64,000 nt of DNA, taken from NCBI RefSeq assembly GCF_013249065.1, contig NZ_JABRWQ010000005.1, positions 363,003 to 427,002 of the forward strand, in the 5' to 3' direction. The position numbers and the translations under genes were made by a program. Positions 9,824 through 19,293 of this stretch are shown in pieces; the first letter of the stretch is position 1; each line of letters opens with the position of its first letter. Source of the DNA: Winogradskyella litoriviva (GTDB lineage Bacteria > Bacteroidota > Bacteroidia > Flavobacteriales > Flavobacteriaceae). The notes under the pieces were generated by a model. The model made no database searches and was not told where the DNA came from. It saw nothing but the letters and a program-made list of their open reading frames with translations.

Positions 9824-10597
9824 TTATTTATAATTTTTTGCTTTTATAGAAATACCATTAACATAGTTTTCTATAATATTTAATTCTTTTGCCATTGCTT
9901 CACCCTTAAATCCATTAATATCTTTATCTGTGATATTTACATTATAGAATTCTAAATAAGCACTTGCTAAAGGTAAATAGGACCAATGCCATTTTTCTAG
10001 ATTGTAACCTGTTCTGCCACTATCTTTATCTGTATAGACTTGGTAAAATCCATATTCATTAGCATTTTCATTGAGCCAATTATATTCGGCTTTTCCATTT
10101 CCGCTGCTAAAATACGAATTAGTTAAATTATTTAGGTCTAAATCTGTTCCCCAATGATGACGAGAAGAACTTGGCATAGAACTATATTCTAAAATTTTTA
10201 TTGCTCTGTCTTTAGGTTTCAGGTTATTGTATTTTTGCCATTTACGTTCCCAAATGGCTTTTTGTTCTTTAAAATTACGGGTTCCGGATAATATAGTTAA
10301 ATTAATGTTGTCCTTTTTAGCTGCTTTACACATTTCTAAAAATGCTGTGTAAACATCCTTATTAAGATATATTGTTTTTACGGAATGCTCTGCACTTACT
10401 TTTATAAAAGTTGAATCTGTTTTGTAATCAAACTTACCCAAAACAAGTGCTTTAGAAATGTTTAACTTGGGTTTACTAATAGAATCTAATGTGTCTTTTT
10501 TTATTTTAAAATCTTCCTTAACAGCTATATTATTAGAATTTGTATGGCAGCTACATACAAAGAAGACCATAAAAAATGTAGCAAGTAATGATTTCAT
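9824..10597 (-). CDS. M15 (VanY-type) D-alanyl-D-alanine carboxypeptidase lipoprotein
   Basis: Zinc peptidase expected to trim D-Ala from peptidoglycan stem peptides. I place the start at the ATG at 10597, because it gives a short lipoprotein signal MKSLLATFFMVFFVCSC with Cys17; an upstream in-frame GTG at 10633 would bury it. The catalytic region shows SRHHWGTDLDL (about residues 145-155) and a later WHW (His204), the usual metal-binding pattern of VanY/M15B enzymes. It is 32 bp upstream of ftsK on the same strand, consistent with envelope work, and 77 bp downstream of dgkA. Confidence 0.87.
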   Translation of the reverse strand: MKSLLATFFMVFFVCSCHTNSNNIAVKEDFKIKKDTLDSISKPKLNISKALVLGKFDYKTDSTFIKVSAEHSVKTIYLNKDVYTAFLEMCKAAKKDNINLTILSGTRNFKEQKAIWERKWQKYNNLKPKDRAIKILEYSSMPSSSRHHWGTDLDLNNLTNSYFSSGNGKAEYNWLNENANEYGFYQVYTDKDSGRTGYNLEKWHWSYLPLASAYLEFYNVNITDKDINGFKGEAMAKELNIIENYVNGISIKAKNYK

Positions 10598-10674
10598 TAT
10601 AACTCTAAAAGTGTTGACAAATTTGAATAGCACAAAAATACAAATATGAAACGTTATTTAAGGCGTTTTGGTAT

Positions 10675-11043
10675 TTATAGAATTTTAGGAAAATAAATAA
10701 TGCCAGCAATTATAACCGCTATAATTGAAGCGATAAAAACAGCACCAGCTGCAACATCCTTTATTAATCCTATTTTTTTGTGGTATTCTGGATGAATAAA
10801 ATCTGCAATATATTCTACTGCAGTATTCATGCCTTCCATACTCATTACAATACTAATCATAATAAGTTGAGCCATCCATTCACTTTTAGAAATATCAAAA
10901 TAGAAGCCAGCAAAAGTAACTACAATGGCTATAAACAATTGCACCTTTATACTGGCTTCTGTTCTTATTAGAATAAGCATGCCTTTAAAAGCAAAACCGA
11001 TACTTTTTATTCTATTAATTAAGAAGGATTCTTTTTTCGGCAT
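10675..11043 (-). CDS. dgkA: Diacylglycerol kinase / undecaprenol kinase, DgkA family
   Basis: Small integral-membrane lipid kinase that phosphorylates diacylglycerol or undecaprenol. At 122 residues it has three hydrophobic helices and the family signature EGMNTAVEYIADF followed by KDVAAGAV. The substrate cannot be told from sequence alone. The gene starts 8 bp after the tpx stop, so the two are almost certainly cotranscribed. Confidence 0.93.
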   Translation of the reverse strand: MPKKESFLINRIKSIGFAFKGMLILIRTEASIKVQLFIAIVVTFAGFYFDISKSEWMAQLIMISIVMSMEGMNTAVEYIADFIHPEYHKKIGLIKDVAAGAVFIASIIAVIIAGIIYFPKIL

Positions 11044-11051
11044 CCAATAAA

Positions 11052-11552
11052 TTAGCTTAAGCTTTTTAATGCAGCTTCATAATTTGGCTCGTCTTTAATT
11101 TCAGAAACTTGTTCTGTATGAAGAATAGTTCCGTCTTTATCAACCACAACGATACATCTAGATAATAATGTTTCTAATGGGCCAGTTTTAAACGTTAAGC
11201 CGTAATCTTTACCAAAATCACCTGTTTTAAAGTCAGATAGGCTTTCTACATTATCTAAACCTTCTGCACCACAAAAACGTGCTAACGCAAACGGTAAATC
11301 TTTAGAAATGCATAACACTTTTGTGTCTGCTAATTCACTCGCTTTTTCGTTAAATGTTCTTACCGATTGTGCGCAAGTTCCTGTATCTATACTCGGAAAT
11401 ATATTTAATACTAATCTGTTGCCTTTATAATCTGACATAGATTTAGTAGATAAATCTGTTGCAGTTAGTTTAAAATCTGGAGTTTTACTGCCAACTGCTG
11501 GTAAGCTTCCTGTTGTTTCTATAGGATTTCCTCCTAAAGTTATATTTGCCAT
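11052..11552 (-). CDS. tpx: Thiol peroxidase (atypical 2-Cys peroxiredoxin) Tpx
   Basis: Reduces lipid and hydrogen peroxides using thioredoxin. The peroxidatic Cys60 lies in SIDTGTCAQS and the resolving Cys94 in ARFCGAEG, the Tpx spacing. The normal N-terminus MANITLGGNP supports the start. It is the first gene of the run that ends at ribB, with a terminator of the preceding gene about 90 bp upstream. Confidence 0.97.
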   Translation of the reverse strand: MANITLGGNPIETTGSLPAVGSKTPDFKLTATDLSTKSMSDYKGNRLVLNIFPSIDTGTCAQSVRTFNEKASELADTKVLCISKDLPFALARFCGAEGLDNVESLSDFKTGDFGKDYGLTFKTGPLETLLSRCIVVVDKDGTILHTEQVSEIKDEPNYEAALKSLS

Positions 11553-11644
11553 AATTATTAATTTTTAGAGTGTTAAAAATAAGAACTTTTAAGTGTAATA
11601 GTATTAAATAAACTATAATATTTATTTAGATATGTGATAATAAA

Positions 11645-11678
11645 AAACCACATAAAAACTTTTGTCTTTATGTGGTTT
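11645..11678 (-). terminator. Rho-independent terminator after the HtrA-like protease gene
   Basis: A 12-bp stem (AAACCACATAAA / TTTATGTGGTTT) with a 10-nt loop is followed on the minus strand by a T run. It lies about 60 bp beyond the protease stop codon and insulates tpx from it. Confidence 0.87.
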
Positions 11679-11741
11679 ATATATTTTAAGCACTTTTATT
11701 GATAATGTAAAATTGCTAGTACATAACAATAAAAATGTCTT

Positions 11742-13274
11742 TTATTTTAATTGAATAGATAGGCCTTCTAAAATTAATTCTGCAGGTATTGCAAAACCTA
11801 ACCCTTCTACACCAAAACCAGATAATTTGGCATTTACAACACCTAATAGTTGCCCATCTCCATTAATTAATGGACCACCACTGTTTCCGCCATTTACACT
11901 AGCATCAGTTTGAATTAATTGAACTTCAGTGTTTGTTCTTTCTCCAGAAATAATTCCTTTACTTAAAGTCTGACCTAATTCTATTGTTTTTGGAGTACCT
12001 ACAGCAAAAATATCATCACCTACAGAGTAATTCTTAGTACTAGGAATGTTAAAATGTTTAGAAAAAGTAGCATCTACTTTTAATAAGGCTAAATCTAACT
12101 TTTCATTTTGACGAACCAATTCTGCATTGGCTTCTGTGCCGTCCTTAAAGATTATAGTGATATCATCTTGTGATTTTGCTACAACATGAAAATTTGTAAT
12201 GATGTAACCATCTTTACTAACTTTAAGTCCACTTCCGTGCCCTTCGCTAACTTTAACAGTAACTGAAGATTCAATAGCATCACTTAAGCTAGAAACTAAA
12301 GCGCCTTTTTGCAAGGATATAACATCTAATTTCTCTTCTGTATCTGTACCTTTTTTAAGTAGTTCTTTTACTTTTGGGTTAGATATAAACTTTAAAAAAG
12401 ATGTAGAAATAGCATCTTTTACAGATAATATTACGGTTTCTCCACCATTATGGTCGTAAGAAAACTCACCAGATAAGGTTTTGTATTTTTTCTTATATAA
12501 TGATTGTCCGTAGACATCTTGAAAATCCCATTCAATCTCTAATTCAGATTTTAAAAAACTCATATAACTCCTAGCAGCAGTTTGGTATACGTGTTGTAAA
12601 TCTAATTTCTTTACAGTAGCACTTAAGTAAGCTGAATTTGTCTTACTCTTAAAAATAGTATTAGTGGTATCAGTGTATTTATAGTTTACTAAAATTTCAT
12701 TTAGAGCATCTGTAAAAATGGAGTTATCAAAGTTTACACTTTCTGAGTTAGAGTCTACATCTTTAAACTTATTTTTCTTGTTCTTTTTTAAAGAACGATG
12801 TCTAATCTTTCTAATTTTTAAATCGTCTTCATCAATATCAAAAGCTGTATTAGATACAAAAAGATATTTGTCTTCTGCATCTTTTTCTTTAATAGGAATT
12901 AATTTTTCTCTAACCGATACACTCTTTTTGTAATTAAAACTTTTAGCACCAATATCTAAAAATGGAGGATAAAGTAAAATACCAAAAGGTACCCAAGACA
13001 TGATGTATAATGGCGACTTTTGGTTTTGATAATGAATAATATATTGGTCTTTGTAACCTTCTGTTTCAATTTTTATTTGTTTAACGTCAGCATCTCTTCG
13101 CATTTTAGATTTAACTGATCGTCCTTTTCCTTGACTCACATCATCTACAAATACTTCAGATTTTGCATTTTTTGTACCAACAGTTACATTTTTTTGAACT
13201 TTACCATTTAAAAATGAGGCACAATTGTTAAATAATAGAGGTGCTGCAATTAGCAGCATTAAGATTTTTTTCAT
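11742..13274 (-). CDS. Lipoprotein trypsin-like (HtrA/S1C type) serine protease with long N-terminal region
   Basis: Likely outer-membrane or periplasmic protease. A lipoprotein signal (FNNC, Cys18) is followed by about 300 residues that include a PEGA-like segment around 30-80 and a hydrophobic patch near 88-105. The protease domain occupies about 335-510. The triad is visible: His363 (ITNFHVVA), Asp394 (LDLALLKVD) and Ser465 (NGGNSGGPL). There is no PDZ domain after the catalytic core, unlike DegP/DegS, so any regulation must come from the N-terminal region. It stands alone between two terminators. Confidence 0.88.
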   Translation of the reverse strand: MKKILMLLIAAPLLFNNCASFLNGKVQKNVTVGTKNAKSEVFVDDVSQGKGRSVKSKMRRDADVKQIKIETEGYKDQYIIHYQNQKSPLYIMSWVPFGILLYPPFLDIGAKSFNYKKSVSVREKLIPIKEKDAEDKYLFVSNTAFDIDEDDLKIRKIRHRSLKKNKKNKFKDVDSNSESVNFDNSIFTDALNEILVNYKYTDTTNTIFKSKTNSAYLSATVKKLDLQHVYQTAARSYMSFLKSELEIEWDFQDVYGQSLYKKKYKTLSGEFSYDHNGGETVILSVKDAISTSFLKFISNPKVKELLKKGTDTEEKLDVISLQKGALVSSLSDAIESSVTVKVSEGHGSGLKVSKDGYIITNFHVVAKSQDDITIIFKDGTEANAELVRQNEKLDLALLKVDATFSKHFNIPSTKNYSVGDDIFAVGTPKTIELGQTLSKGIISGERTNTEVQLIQTDASVNGGNSGGPLINGDGQLLGVVNAKLSGFGVEGLGFAIPAELILEGLSIQLK

Positions 13275-13413
13275 TTTAAGCGTTTGTTAGGTTATTGTAC
13301 TGCAATATATATGAACTAGATGATTAGAGCAAATATGTAAGTATTAATCTCTTAAAAAAACGTTAATAAACAAATAGAAGGTTCTATTTTTGAGATAAAT
13401 AGGTTTAAAAGCA

Positions 13414-13443
13414 AAAACCTCAAATCATTAAATTTGAGGTTTT
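13414..13443 (-). terminator. Rho-independent terminator after pheT
   Basis: A 12-bp perfect stem (AAAACCTCAAAT / ATTTGAGGTTTT) with a 6-nt loop lies about 28 bp past the pheT stop and has a T run on the minus strand. Confidence 0.88.
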
Positions 13444-13470
13444 CAATATAGTAATGCTTATGCAAATAAT

Positions 13471-15897
13471 CTATCTTAACTCTGCGCCAAGCTTAGTCTC
13501 AAAGTTAGATTGTAGTTTAGACATTATTTTATCTATCTGCTTATCGTTTAGTGTTTTATTCTCGTCTTGAAGAATAAAACTAACCGCATAACTCTTTTTG
13601 CCAGTTGGTAGTTTTTTTCCTTCATAAACGTCAAAAAGATTTACACTTTTAAGCAATTGTCTTTCAGTTTGTTTGGCAATAGTGTCTATTTCTTCAAAAG
13701 TTACTTTGTTATCTAATAGTAAGGCGAAATCTCTTCTAACTTCTGGATATTTAGAAATAGCACTAAATTTAATTTTATTATGTTTTGCCATCTCTAATAC
13801 GTTATCCCAATTAAAATCGGCAAATAATACATTCTGAGCTATGCCAAAATGTTTTAAAACTGATTTTTTAACCAATCCAAAATCTGCCAATTTTTTCTTT
13901 CCAACAGATAAAGTAATGCCTTCACTAAAAATATCAGATTTTATTGGTGCAGACTTAAGCTTTGTTAAACCTAAACGTTGTAAAACAGCTTCCACAGTTC
14001 CTTTTAAGTAAAAGAAATCACTTGGACTCGCAGTGCTATTCCAACGTTCTTCAGCTTTATTTCCGGTTACAAAAACAGATAAATGCTTGTGCTCTTCTCT
14101 AGCTTCAGCGTATTGATGATAGGTTTTTCCAAATTCAAATAATTTTAAATCATCACGTTTTCTGTTAATATTATGTGCTACGGCTTCTAATCCAGAAAAT
14201 AATAACGACTGACGCATTACTTCCAAATCATTACTCAGCGGATTTAACATTGTTACGTTATGCTCTTCGTTTAAATCAGCACTTAACTCAATATATTTTG
14301 GTGATGTTAAAGAATTAGCCATAATCTCATAGAACCCTTGAGAAGCCAGTTGGTTACCAATAATATTCTGAAGTTTATAATCTTCAAATCTAGACGAATT
14401 AGAAATAGATGCATTCAACTTTGTGGTAGTTGCAATATTATTGTAGCCATAAACTCTTAAGATTTCTTCAATAATATCGGCTTCACGTTGCACATCATTT
14501 CTATAAGCTGGCACTGTTAAGCCTAAGCCAGCTTCGGTTACATTGTTTACTTTTATTTCTAGTGATGTCAGAATACTTTTTATAGTTTCTTCTGGGATTG
14601 TTTCACCAATTAATTTTTTGGCGTTATCAAAACTCAATCTTACTTCAAAATCTTTAATTTTTTTTGGGTAAGCATCAACAATATCACTTGTAATTTCACC
14701 ACCAGCAATATCAATGATTAATAAGGCAGCGCGTTTTAATGCGTACTCAGTTAGGTTTGGGTCTATACCTCTTTCAAATCTAAAAGAAGCATCTGTATTT
14801 AAGCCGTGACGTTTTGCGGTTTTACGCACACTCACAGGATTAAAATAAGCACTTTCTAAGAAAATACGAGTAGTGTTATCTGTAACACCAGAATCAATTC
14901 CGCCAAAGACACCAGCAATACACATAGGTTTTTTAGCGTCGCAAATCATTAAATCATCTTCGTGCAATTCGCGCTCAACACCATCTAAAGTGGTGAATTT
15001 TGTTCCAGCTTCACAGGTTCTTACTTCAATTTTATTGTCAGTTATTTTGTCAGCATCAAAGGCATGTAGCGGTTGCCCTAATTCATGCAAAACATAATTA
15101 GTAGCATCTACAATATTATTAATAGGCGCTAAGCCAATAGATTTTAGGCGATGTTGTAACCAAGCAGGAGAACTTTCTACTTTTAATCCAGATAGTGTAA
15201 CACCACAGTAACGAGGCGCTTTTTCAATGTCCTTAACATCAACATCTATTTTTAATGCTCTAGCATCTACGTGGTAAGAACTTACTGAAGGCGTAATTAA
15301 TTCTAAAGAAACATCCTTTTGTAATAAGCCAGCTTTTAAATCTCTTGCTACACCATAATGACTCATGGCATCAGCTCGGTTTGGCGTTAAACCAATTTCA
15401 AAAACCTGATCGTTTTCTACTTTAAATAAATCTGAAGCCAACATACCAACTTCAAGTTCAGCGTCTAAAACCATAATACCATCATGAGATTCACCAAGAC
15501 CTAATTCATCTTCAGCACAAATCATTCCGTGGCTTTCTTCGCCTCTAATCTTACCTTTTTTAATTTTCCAAGCTTCACCTTCAGCCGTATAAAGTGTTGT
15601 GCCAATAGTAGCCACAGGTACTTTTTGCCCAGCAGCAACATTAGGCGCACCACATACAATTTGCAAAGGCGCATCTGCACCAATATTTACCGTAGTTACT
15701 TTTAATCGGTCTGCATTTGGGTGTTGTACGCAAGTTAAAACCTCGCCAACAACAATACCTTTTAAGCCACCTTTTACGGATTCGTAAGTGTCAATGCCTT
15801 CTATTTCTAAACCTAAGTCAGTTAATAAATCGCCAGTTTTTTCAGCGTCCCAATCGGTTTTTATAAACTGTTTAAGCCAGTTGTATGAAATCTTCAT
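13471..15897 (-). CDS. pheT: Phenylalanyl-tRNA synthetase beta subunit
   Basis: Beta subunit of the alpha2-beta2 PheRS that charges tRNA-Phe. The 808 residues cover the full bacterial layout: the N-terminal MKISYNWLKQFI block, a tRNA-binding EMAP-like domain (about 40-150, with VVCGAPNV and GEESHGMICAEDELG), B3/B4 with the editing site, B5 (about 405-475), a catalytic-like fold and the C-terminal anticodon-binding ferredoxin-like domain (about 710-808; SKYPEVRRDFALL). pheS is not adjacent, which is common in Bacteroidota. The gene is monocistronic, with its terminator downstream. Confidence 0.97.
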   Translation of the reverse strand: MKISYNWLKQFIKTDWDAEKTGDLLTDLGLEIEGIDTYESVKGGLKGIVVGEVLTCVQHPNADRLKVTTVNIGADAPLQIVCGAPNVAAGQKVPVATIGTTLYTAEGEAWKIKKGKIRGEESHGMICAEDELGLGESHDGIMVLDAELEVGMLASDLFKVENDQVFEIGLTPNRADAMSHYGVARDLKAGLLQKDVSLELITPSVSSYHVDARALKIDVDVKDIEKAPRYCGVTLSGLKVESSPAWLQHRLKSIGLAPINNIVDATNYVLHELGQPLHAFDADKITDNKIEVRTCEAGTKFTTLDGVERELHEDDLMICDAKKPMCIAGVFGGIDSGVTDNTTRIFLESAYFNPVSVRKTAKRHGLNTDASFRFERGIDPNLTEYALKRAALLIIDIAGGEITSDIVDAYPKKIKDFEVRLSFDNAKKLIGETIPEETIKSILTSLEIKVNNVTEAGLGLTVPAYRNDVQREADIIEEILRVYGYNNIATTTKLNASISNSSRFEDYKLQNIIGNQLASQGFYEIMANSLTSPKYIELSADLNEEHNVTMLNPLSNDLEVMRQSLLFSGLEAVAHNINRKRDDLKLFEFGKTYHQYAEAREEHKHLSVFVTGNKAEERWNSTASPSDFFYLKGTVEAVLQRLGLTKLKSAPIKSDIFSEGITLSVGKKKLADFGLVKKSVLKHFGIAQNVLFADFNWDNVLEMAKHNKIKFSAISKYPEVRRDFALLLDNKVTFEEIDTIAKQTERQLLKSVNLFDVYEGKKLPTGKKSYAVSFILQDENKTLNDKQIDKIMSKLQSNFETKLGAELR

Positions 15898-16064
15898 AAT
15901 TTTATTTTAATCGAGCTACAAAGATAAAAATACTTATGGCAAAAAAAATAAGTTAGCAGTTAGTTTGATTTATTTATTTTTAATTCCATTTTTTGTGACG
16001 TACATTACAAAATAGTGTCTCTATATACATAGGTTCAATTGTTTAATATTTAAACCCAAATTTT

Positions 16065-16292
16065 ATGAAAACATTTTTTAAAGGCTTAATTGTTTTAAGC
16101 ATATTATTAACAGTTTCTTGTAGAGAAAGCAAGAAAGAAGATGCTCAAACAGCAGAAGAACAAATAGAAGTAATTGATGAAACGGTGAATGCTGTTGATG
16201 CTACTGAAGTAGATTTAGATGCTGCCGAAGAGGTTATTAACCAAAGCGAAGAAAAATTAGAAGACGCATTAAATGAATTAGATAATATATAA
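16065..16292 (+). CDS. Small acidic lipoprotein
   Basis: Unknown function. The 75-residue product starts with a lipoprotein signal (LLTVSC, Cys19). The rest is strongly acidic and helical, rich in E, D, A and V, with heptad-like spacing that suggests a short coiled coil. It lies 17 bp upstream of a second small exported protein that is lysine-rich, so the two are probably cotranscribed and their opposite charges may matter. The ATG at 16065 is the only start that gives a signal peptide. Confidence 0.72.
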   Translation: MKTFFKGLIVLSILLTVSCRESKKEDAQTAEEQIEVIDETVNAVDATEVDLDAAEEVINQSEEKLEDALNELDNI

Positions 16293-16309
16293 TTTAACGA
16301 AAAATAATT

Positions 16310-16864
16310 ATGAAAAAAATAATTAATATTTTAGTAATTGTATTGTTTGTTGCTTTTAATAGTACAACAATATATGCACAAGGAAAATCTCAAGAAGCTA
16401 AAGAAAAGATTGAAAAGAAATCTAAGAATGCTAAGGATGAATTAAAAGCGGAGAAAAATCAAGCAAAAGAAAAAATGTCCAAAAAAGCTGAAAAGGCAGA
16501 AAAGGATGTGAAGGGTAAAAAAGAGGAAATACATGCTCGTAAAGAAGAAGTAAAGAAAAATTTAAATGCAGAAAAAGCAAGTGAATTTGGACAAAATAAG
16601 GCTACTGAAGCTAAGAATAAGCTGAAAAGTAGGTCTGATTTTATTCAAAAAAAGGAAGAGAAATATAGGGCTTCTGAGGATAGAATTACAGCAGCAAAAA
16701 TGCGTTTAGCTAAGCTTAAAAAGGAAGGTAAGTTATCTCCGGAACAAATAAAAGAGAAGGAGGGAATTATAGCTAAAGCTGAAGAGCGATTAGCAAAATA
16801 TAAGACTTCAATAAGTGCAGCTAAAGAGAAGGTGAAAGGTAAAACGCAAGCCTTAGAAAAATAA
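16310..16864 (+). CDS. Secreted Lys/Glu-rich coiled-coil protein
   Basis: Not assigned to a named family. A signal peptide (to about TIYAQ, residue 24) is followed by about 160 residues made almost entirely of charged helix (K, E, A), very probably one long coiled coil in the periplasm. Low complexity limits homology. It is paired with the acidic lipoprotein just upstream and closed by a terminator at 16884-16918. Confidence 0.72.
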   Translation: MKKIINILVIVLFVAFNSTTIYAQGKSQEAKEKIEKKSKNAKDELKAEKNQAKEKMSKKAEKAEKDVKGKKEEIHARKEEVKKNLNAEKASEFGQNKATEAKNKLKSRSDFIQKKEEKYRASEDRITAAKMRLAKLKKEGKLSPEQIKEKEGIIAKAEERLAKYKTSISAAKEKVKGKTQALEK

Positions 16865-16883
16865 AATAAAAGATAATTTTTTA

Positions 16884-16918
16884 AAAAAAAAGGTACTAAT
16901 TTATTAGTGCCTTTTTTT
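16884..16918 (+). terminator. Rho-independent terminator after the coiled-coil gene
   Basis: The stem GGTACTAA / TTAGTGCC (one G-T pair) is extended by an A run and a T run, with a 4-nt loop, and lies about 20 bp beyond the stop. It overlaps an in-frame upstream extension of the next ORF, which supports starting that gene at 16970. Confidence 0.88.
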
Positions 16919-16969
16919 ATTTGTAAAGTATTTGTTGTTATTTCGAACTTAATTAAAACTCTTTTCTAT

Positions 16970-18199
16970 ATGCGACAAATATTTGCCTGCCTTATTCTTT
17001 TAGTTTGTTTTTCTTGTAAAAATGAAACAAAAGCTGAAAACATAAAAGTGCAAGAGTTAAAGTTAGGTGCTTACAGAGCTGTTTTAGAATTACAAGACCA
17101 TGAAATATTACCTTTTAATTTTGAAGTTACATCTGCGACCAAATTAAAAGTTTTTAATGCCGAAGAAGTTATAGATGTTGATGAAATCACCTATAGAAAT
17201 GATTCAGTATTCATTAAATTACCAGTTTTTGAAGGTTATATAGCCGCAAAATTCAAAGACAATAATCTTACAGGTAATTTTATAAAAGCCAGTTTAGATA
17301 GAGTAGTGCCATTTTCTGCAGAGTTTGATAATACGACTCGTTTTAATACAAAATCTGAATCTACCCAAAACGTTACAGGTATCTGGGAAACTGTTTTTAG
17401 CAAAGGCATTGCTGAAGACGAATATGTTGCAAAAGGTATTTTTAAACAGGAAGGCGCAAAGGTGACCGGAACTTTTAGAACCACAACTGGTGATTACAGA
17501 TATCTTGAAGGAGCAATGGACGGAAACACCATGAAGCTTTCTACTTTTGATGGCGCACATGCATTTTTCTTTACAGCAAAGGTTAAAGATTTTACTATGG
17601 AGGGTACATTCTATTCTGGTAATCACTGGAAAGAGCCTTTTGTAGCAAAACGAAACGAAACTTATGAATTGCCAAACGCTGACAATTTAACTTTTTTAAA
17701 AAAAGGTTATGATGCTTTAGATTTTACGTTTCCCAATACGTCAGATGAATTAATGTCAATTAAAGACGATAGATTTAAAGATAAGGTAGTCGTGGTGCAA
17801 ATTATGGGAACGTGGTGCCCAAATTGCTTAGATGAGAGCAAATACTATGCTGAGTTTTATAAAAATAATAAAGCTAAAGACATAGAGTTTGTTGCATTAG
17901 CTTTTGAATATGCTAAAACCAAAGAAGAGGCTTTTAGTAGAATAGACCGTTTACAAAGCAAAATAGATATTAATTATCCAGTGCTTTTAGCACAATACGG
18001 AACCTCAGACAAAGCCAAAGCACAAGAAAAATTACCAATGCTCAACCATGTCTTATCTTATCCAACCTCCATATTTATTGATAAAAAAGGAAAGGTTAGA
18101 AAAATACATACAGGTTTTAATGGACCAGCAACTGGTGAAAAGTATCTTGAGTTTAAGGAAGAATTTGAAAGGTTTGTTGATTTGTTATTGAATGAGTAG
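16970..18199 (+). CDS. TlpA-like thioredoxin-fold lipoprotein
   Basis: Predicted periplasmic thiol:disulfide oxidoreductase anchored by lipid. The ATG at 16970 gives a lipoprotein signal (MRQIFACLILLVCFSC, Cys16); an in-frame upstream start at 16907 would lie inside the preceding terminator. The first about 240 residues are a beta-rich domain of unknown role. The C-terminal about 160 residues are a thioredoxin fold with active-site WCPNC (Cys283, Cys286) and the cis-Pro region LSYPTSIFID. Partners are unknown. A decayed copy of the cassette repeat lies just downstream. Confidence 0.85.
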   Translation: MRQIFACLILLVCFSCKNETKAENIKVQELKLGAYRAVLELQDHEILPFNFEVTSATKLKVFNAEEVIDVDEITYRNDSVFIKLPVFEGYIAAKFKDNNLTGNFIKASLDRVVPFSAEFDNTTRFNTKSESTQNVTGIWETVFSKGIAEDEYVAKGIFKQEGAKVTGTFRTTTGDYRYLEGAMDGNTMKLSTFDGAHAFFFTAKVKDFTMEGTFYSGNHWKEPFVAKRNETYELPNADNLTFLKKGYDALDFTFPNTSDELMSIKDDRFKDKVVVVQIMGTWCPNCLDESKYYAEFYKNNKAKDIEFVALAFEYAKTKEEAFSRIDRLQSKIDINYPVLLAQYGTSDKAKAQEKLPMLNHVLSYPTSIFIDKKGKVRKIHTGFNGPATGEKYLEFKEEFERFVDLLLNE

Positions 18200-18219
18200 A
18201 TGGTTTGTTCTTTAATGGT

Positions 18220-18338
18220 TTCGCTTAAGTTTAGTTGCGTTTTTCAATAACTAATATAGTAAATACAAACCGAATAGAAAATCATTGAGGATTTTCGTAA
18301 GTAAGCTATAAATAGCAATGAATTATTCACATTGTTGT
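18220..18338. repeat. Decayed copy (H) of the cassette-array inverted repeat
   Basis: This stretch aligns by eye with the simple repeats at 61.5 and 63.8 kb. It has TTAGTT...AACTAA (231-236 / 249-254 within 18 kb), then a 7-bp hairpin GAAAATC / GATTTTC (18277-18283 / 18290-18296), and ends in GCAATGAATTATTCACATTGTTG. The left arm is degraded. Its right end lies about 7 bp from the lysR stop codon, the same geometry as in the array at 57.6-64 kb. Confidence 0.7.
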
Positions 18339-18345
18339 ACTGCGT

Positions 18346-19248
18346 TTATTTCATTTTTGATGTAAATATATTCTTAATTGTATCTAATTCTTTTTTGTAT
18401 TTCAAATCTGTTCTTGATGCAAAATATAAGGTGTTTTCCGTTTTTACTTTTCCTTCCCAAACTAAATTTATTTCGTTTCTTAAAATTTGTTCTTGGCATA
18501 AAAAATCTGGAACTAATGCAAGTCCGTTTCCATTATTTAAACACCTTATAATAGAAGTTATGTTTGGTAAAATGTAGTTGGGTTTAAAAGCAGGTTTCTT
18601 ATTAAAATTCTCAAACCAAAAACGTCTAAAATGTTCCATTTCGTTTGATGAACTATACCAAACATTTTGAAGTAGTTCGTATTCTAACTTACTTAAATTT
18701 TTTGATTTAATGTGTTTTTCTATTTTAGTTACATTCGTTTTATTTCCTGCGATTAAAACGATTCTTTCTTTTGAAAACGGAACATACTCAACCAATGATT
18801 TTTTTTCATTCTGTTTTTTAGGTGTTATTACTAAATCTAAAATGCCATTGTTAAGGTCTTTGATTAAATCTGTATGTGCTCCAAATCTAGCGACTAGGTC
18901 AAAGTCTAGCTTGGAAATTTCGGGTTCAATAATGAGTTGAAACATTTCTGAACACATTCCAATGTTTAGGGATGGATTTTTTTCTTGAGTTGTTTTTTTA
19001 AAATGCTGTTCTGCTATTTCAAGTTTTTTTAAAGATTCAATAATATATTCGTATAAAAATTTTCCATCCTCTGTTGGAATCATTTTTCTAGAAGTACGTT
19101 CAAATAGTTTTTTGCCAACATAAGCTTCTAAAGCATTTAAGTGTACACTAACTCCGGGTTGGGAAGCATATAAAGCAATAGAAGCTTTAGTTAAAGTTCC
19201 GTTTTCATATATTTCTTTAAATGTTCTGTACCATTCTAAATTTACCAT
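18346..19248 (-). CDS. LysR-family transcriptional regulator
   Basis: Has a winged helix-turn-helix at residues 1-60 (TLTKASIALYASQPGVSVHLNALE-type recognition region) followed by a LysR substrate-binding domain (about 90-295), with a normal length of 300. It is divergent from the quinone-reductase gene, with a 93-bp shared promoter region, the usual sign that it controls that neighbour. The effector is unknown. Its stop codon abuts a decayed cassette repeat. Confidence 0.92.
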   Translation of the reverse strand: MVNLEWYRTFKEIYENGTLTKASIALYASQPGVSVHLNALEAYVGKKLFERTSRKMIPTEDGKFLYEYIIESLKKLEIAEQHFKKTTQEKNPSLNIGMCSEMFQLIIEPEISKLDFDLVARFGAHTDLIKDLNNGILDLVITPKKQNEKKSLVEYVPFSKERIVLIAGNKTNVTKIEKHIKSKNLSKLEYELLQNVWYSSSNEMEHFRRFWFENFNKKPAFKPNYILPNITSIIRCLNNGNGLALVPDFLCQEQILRNEINLVWEGKVKTENTLYFASRTDLKYKKELDTIKNIFTSKMK

Positions 19249-19293
19249 AGCTATTAAAATATTTATACAAAGGTATGATTTGTATTATTTTTA

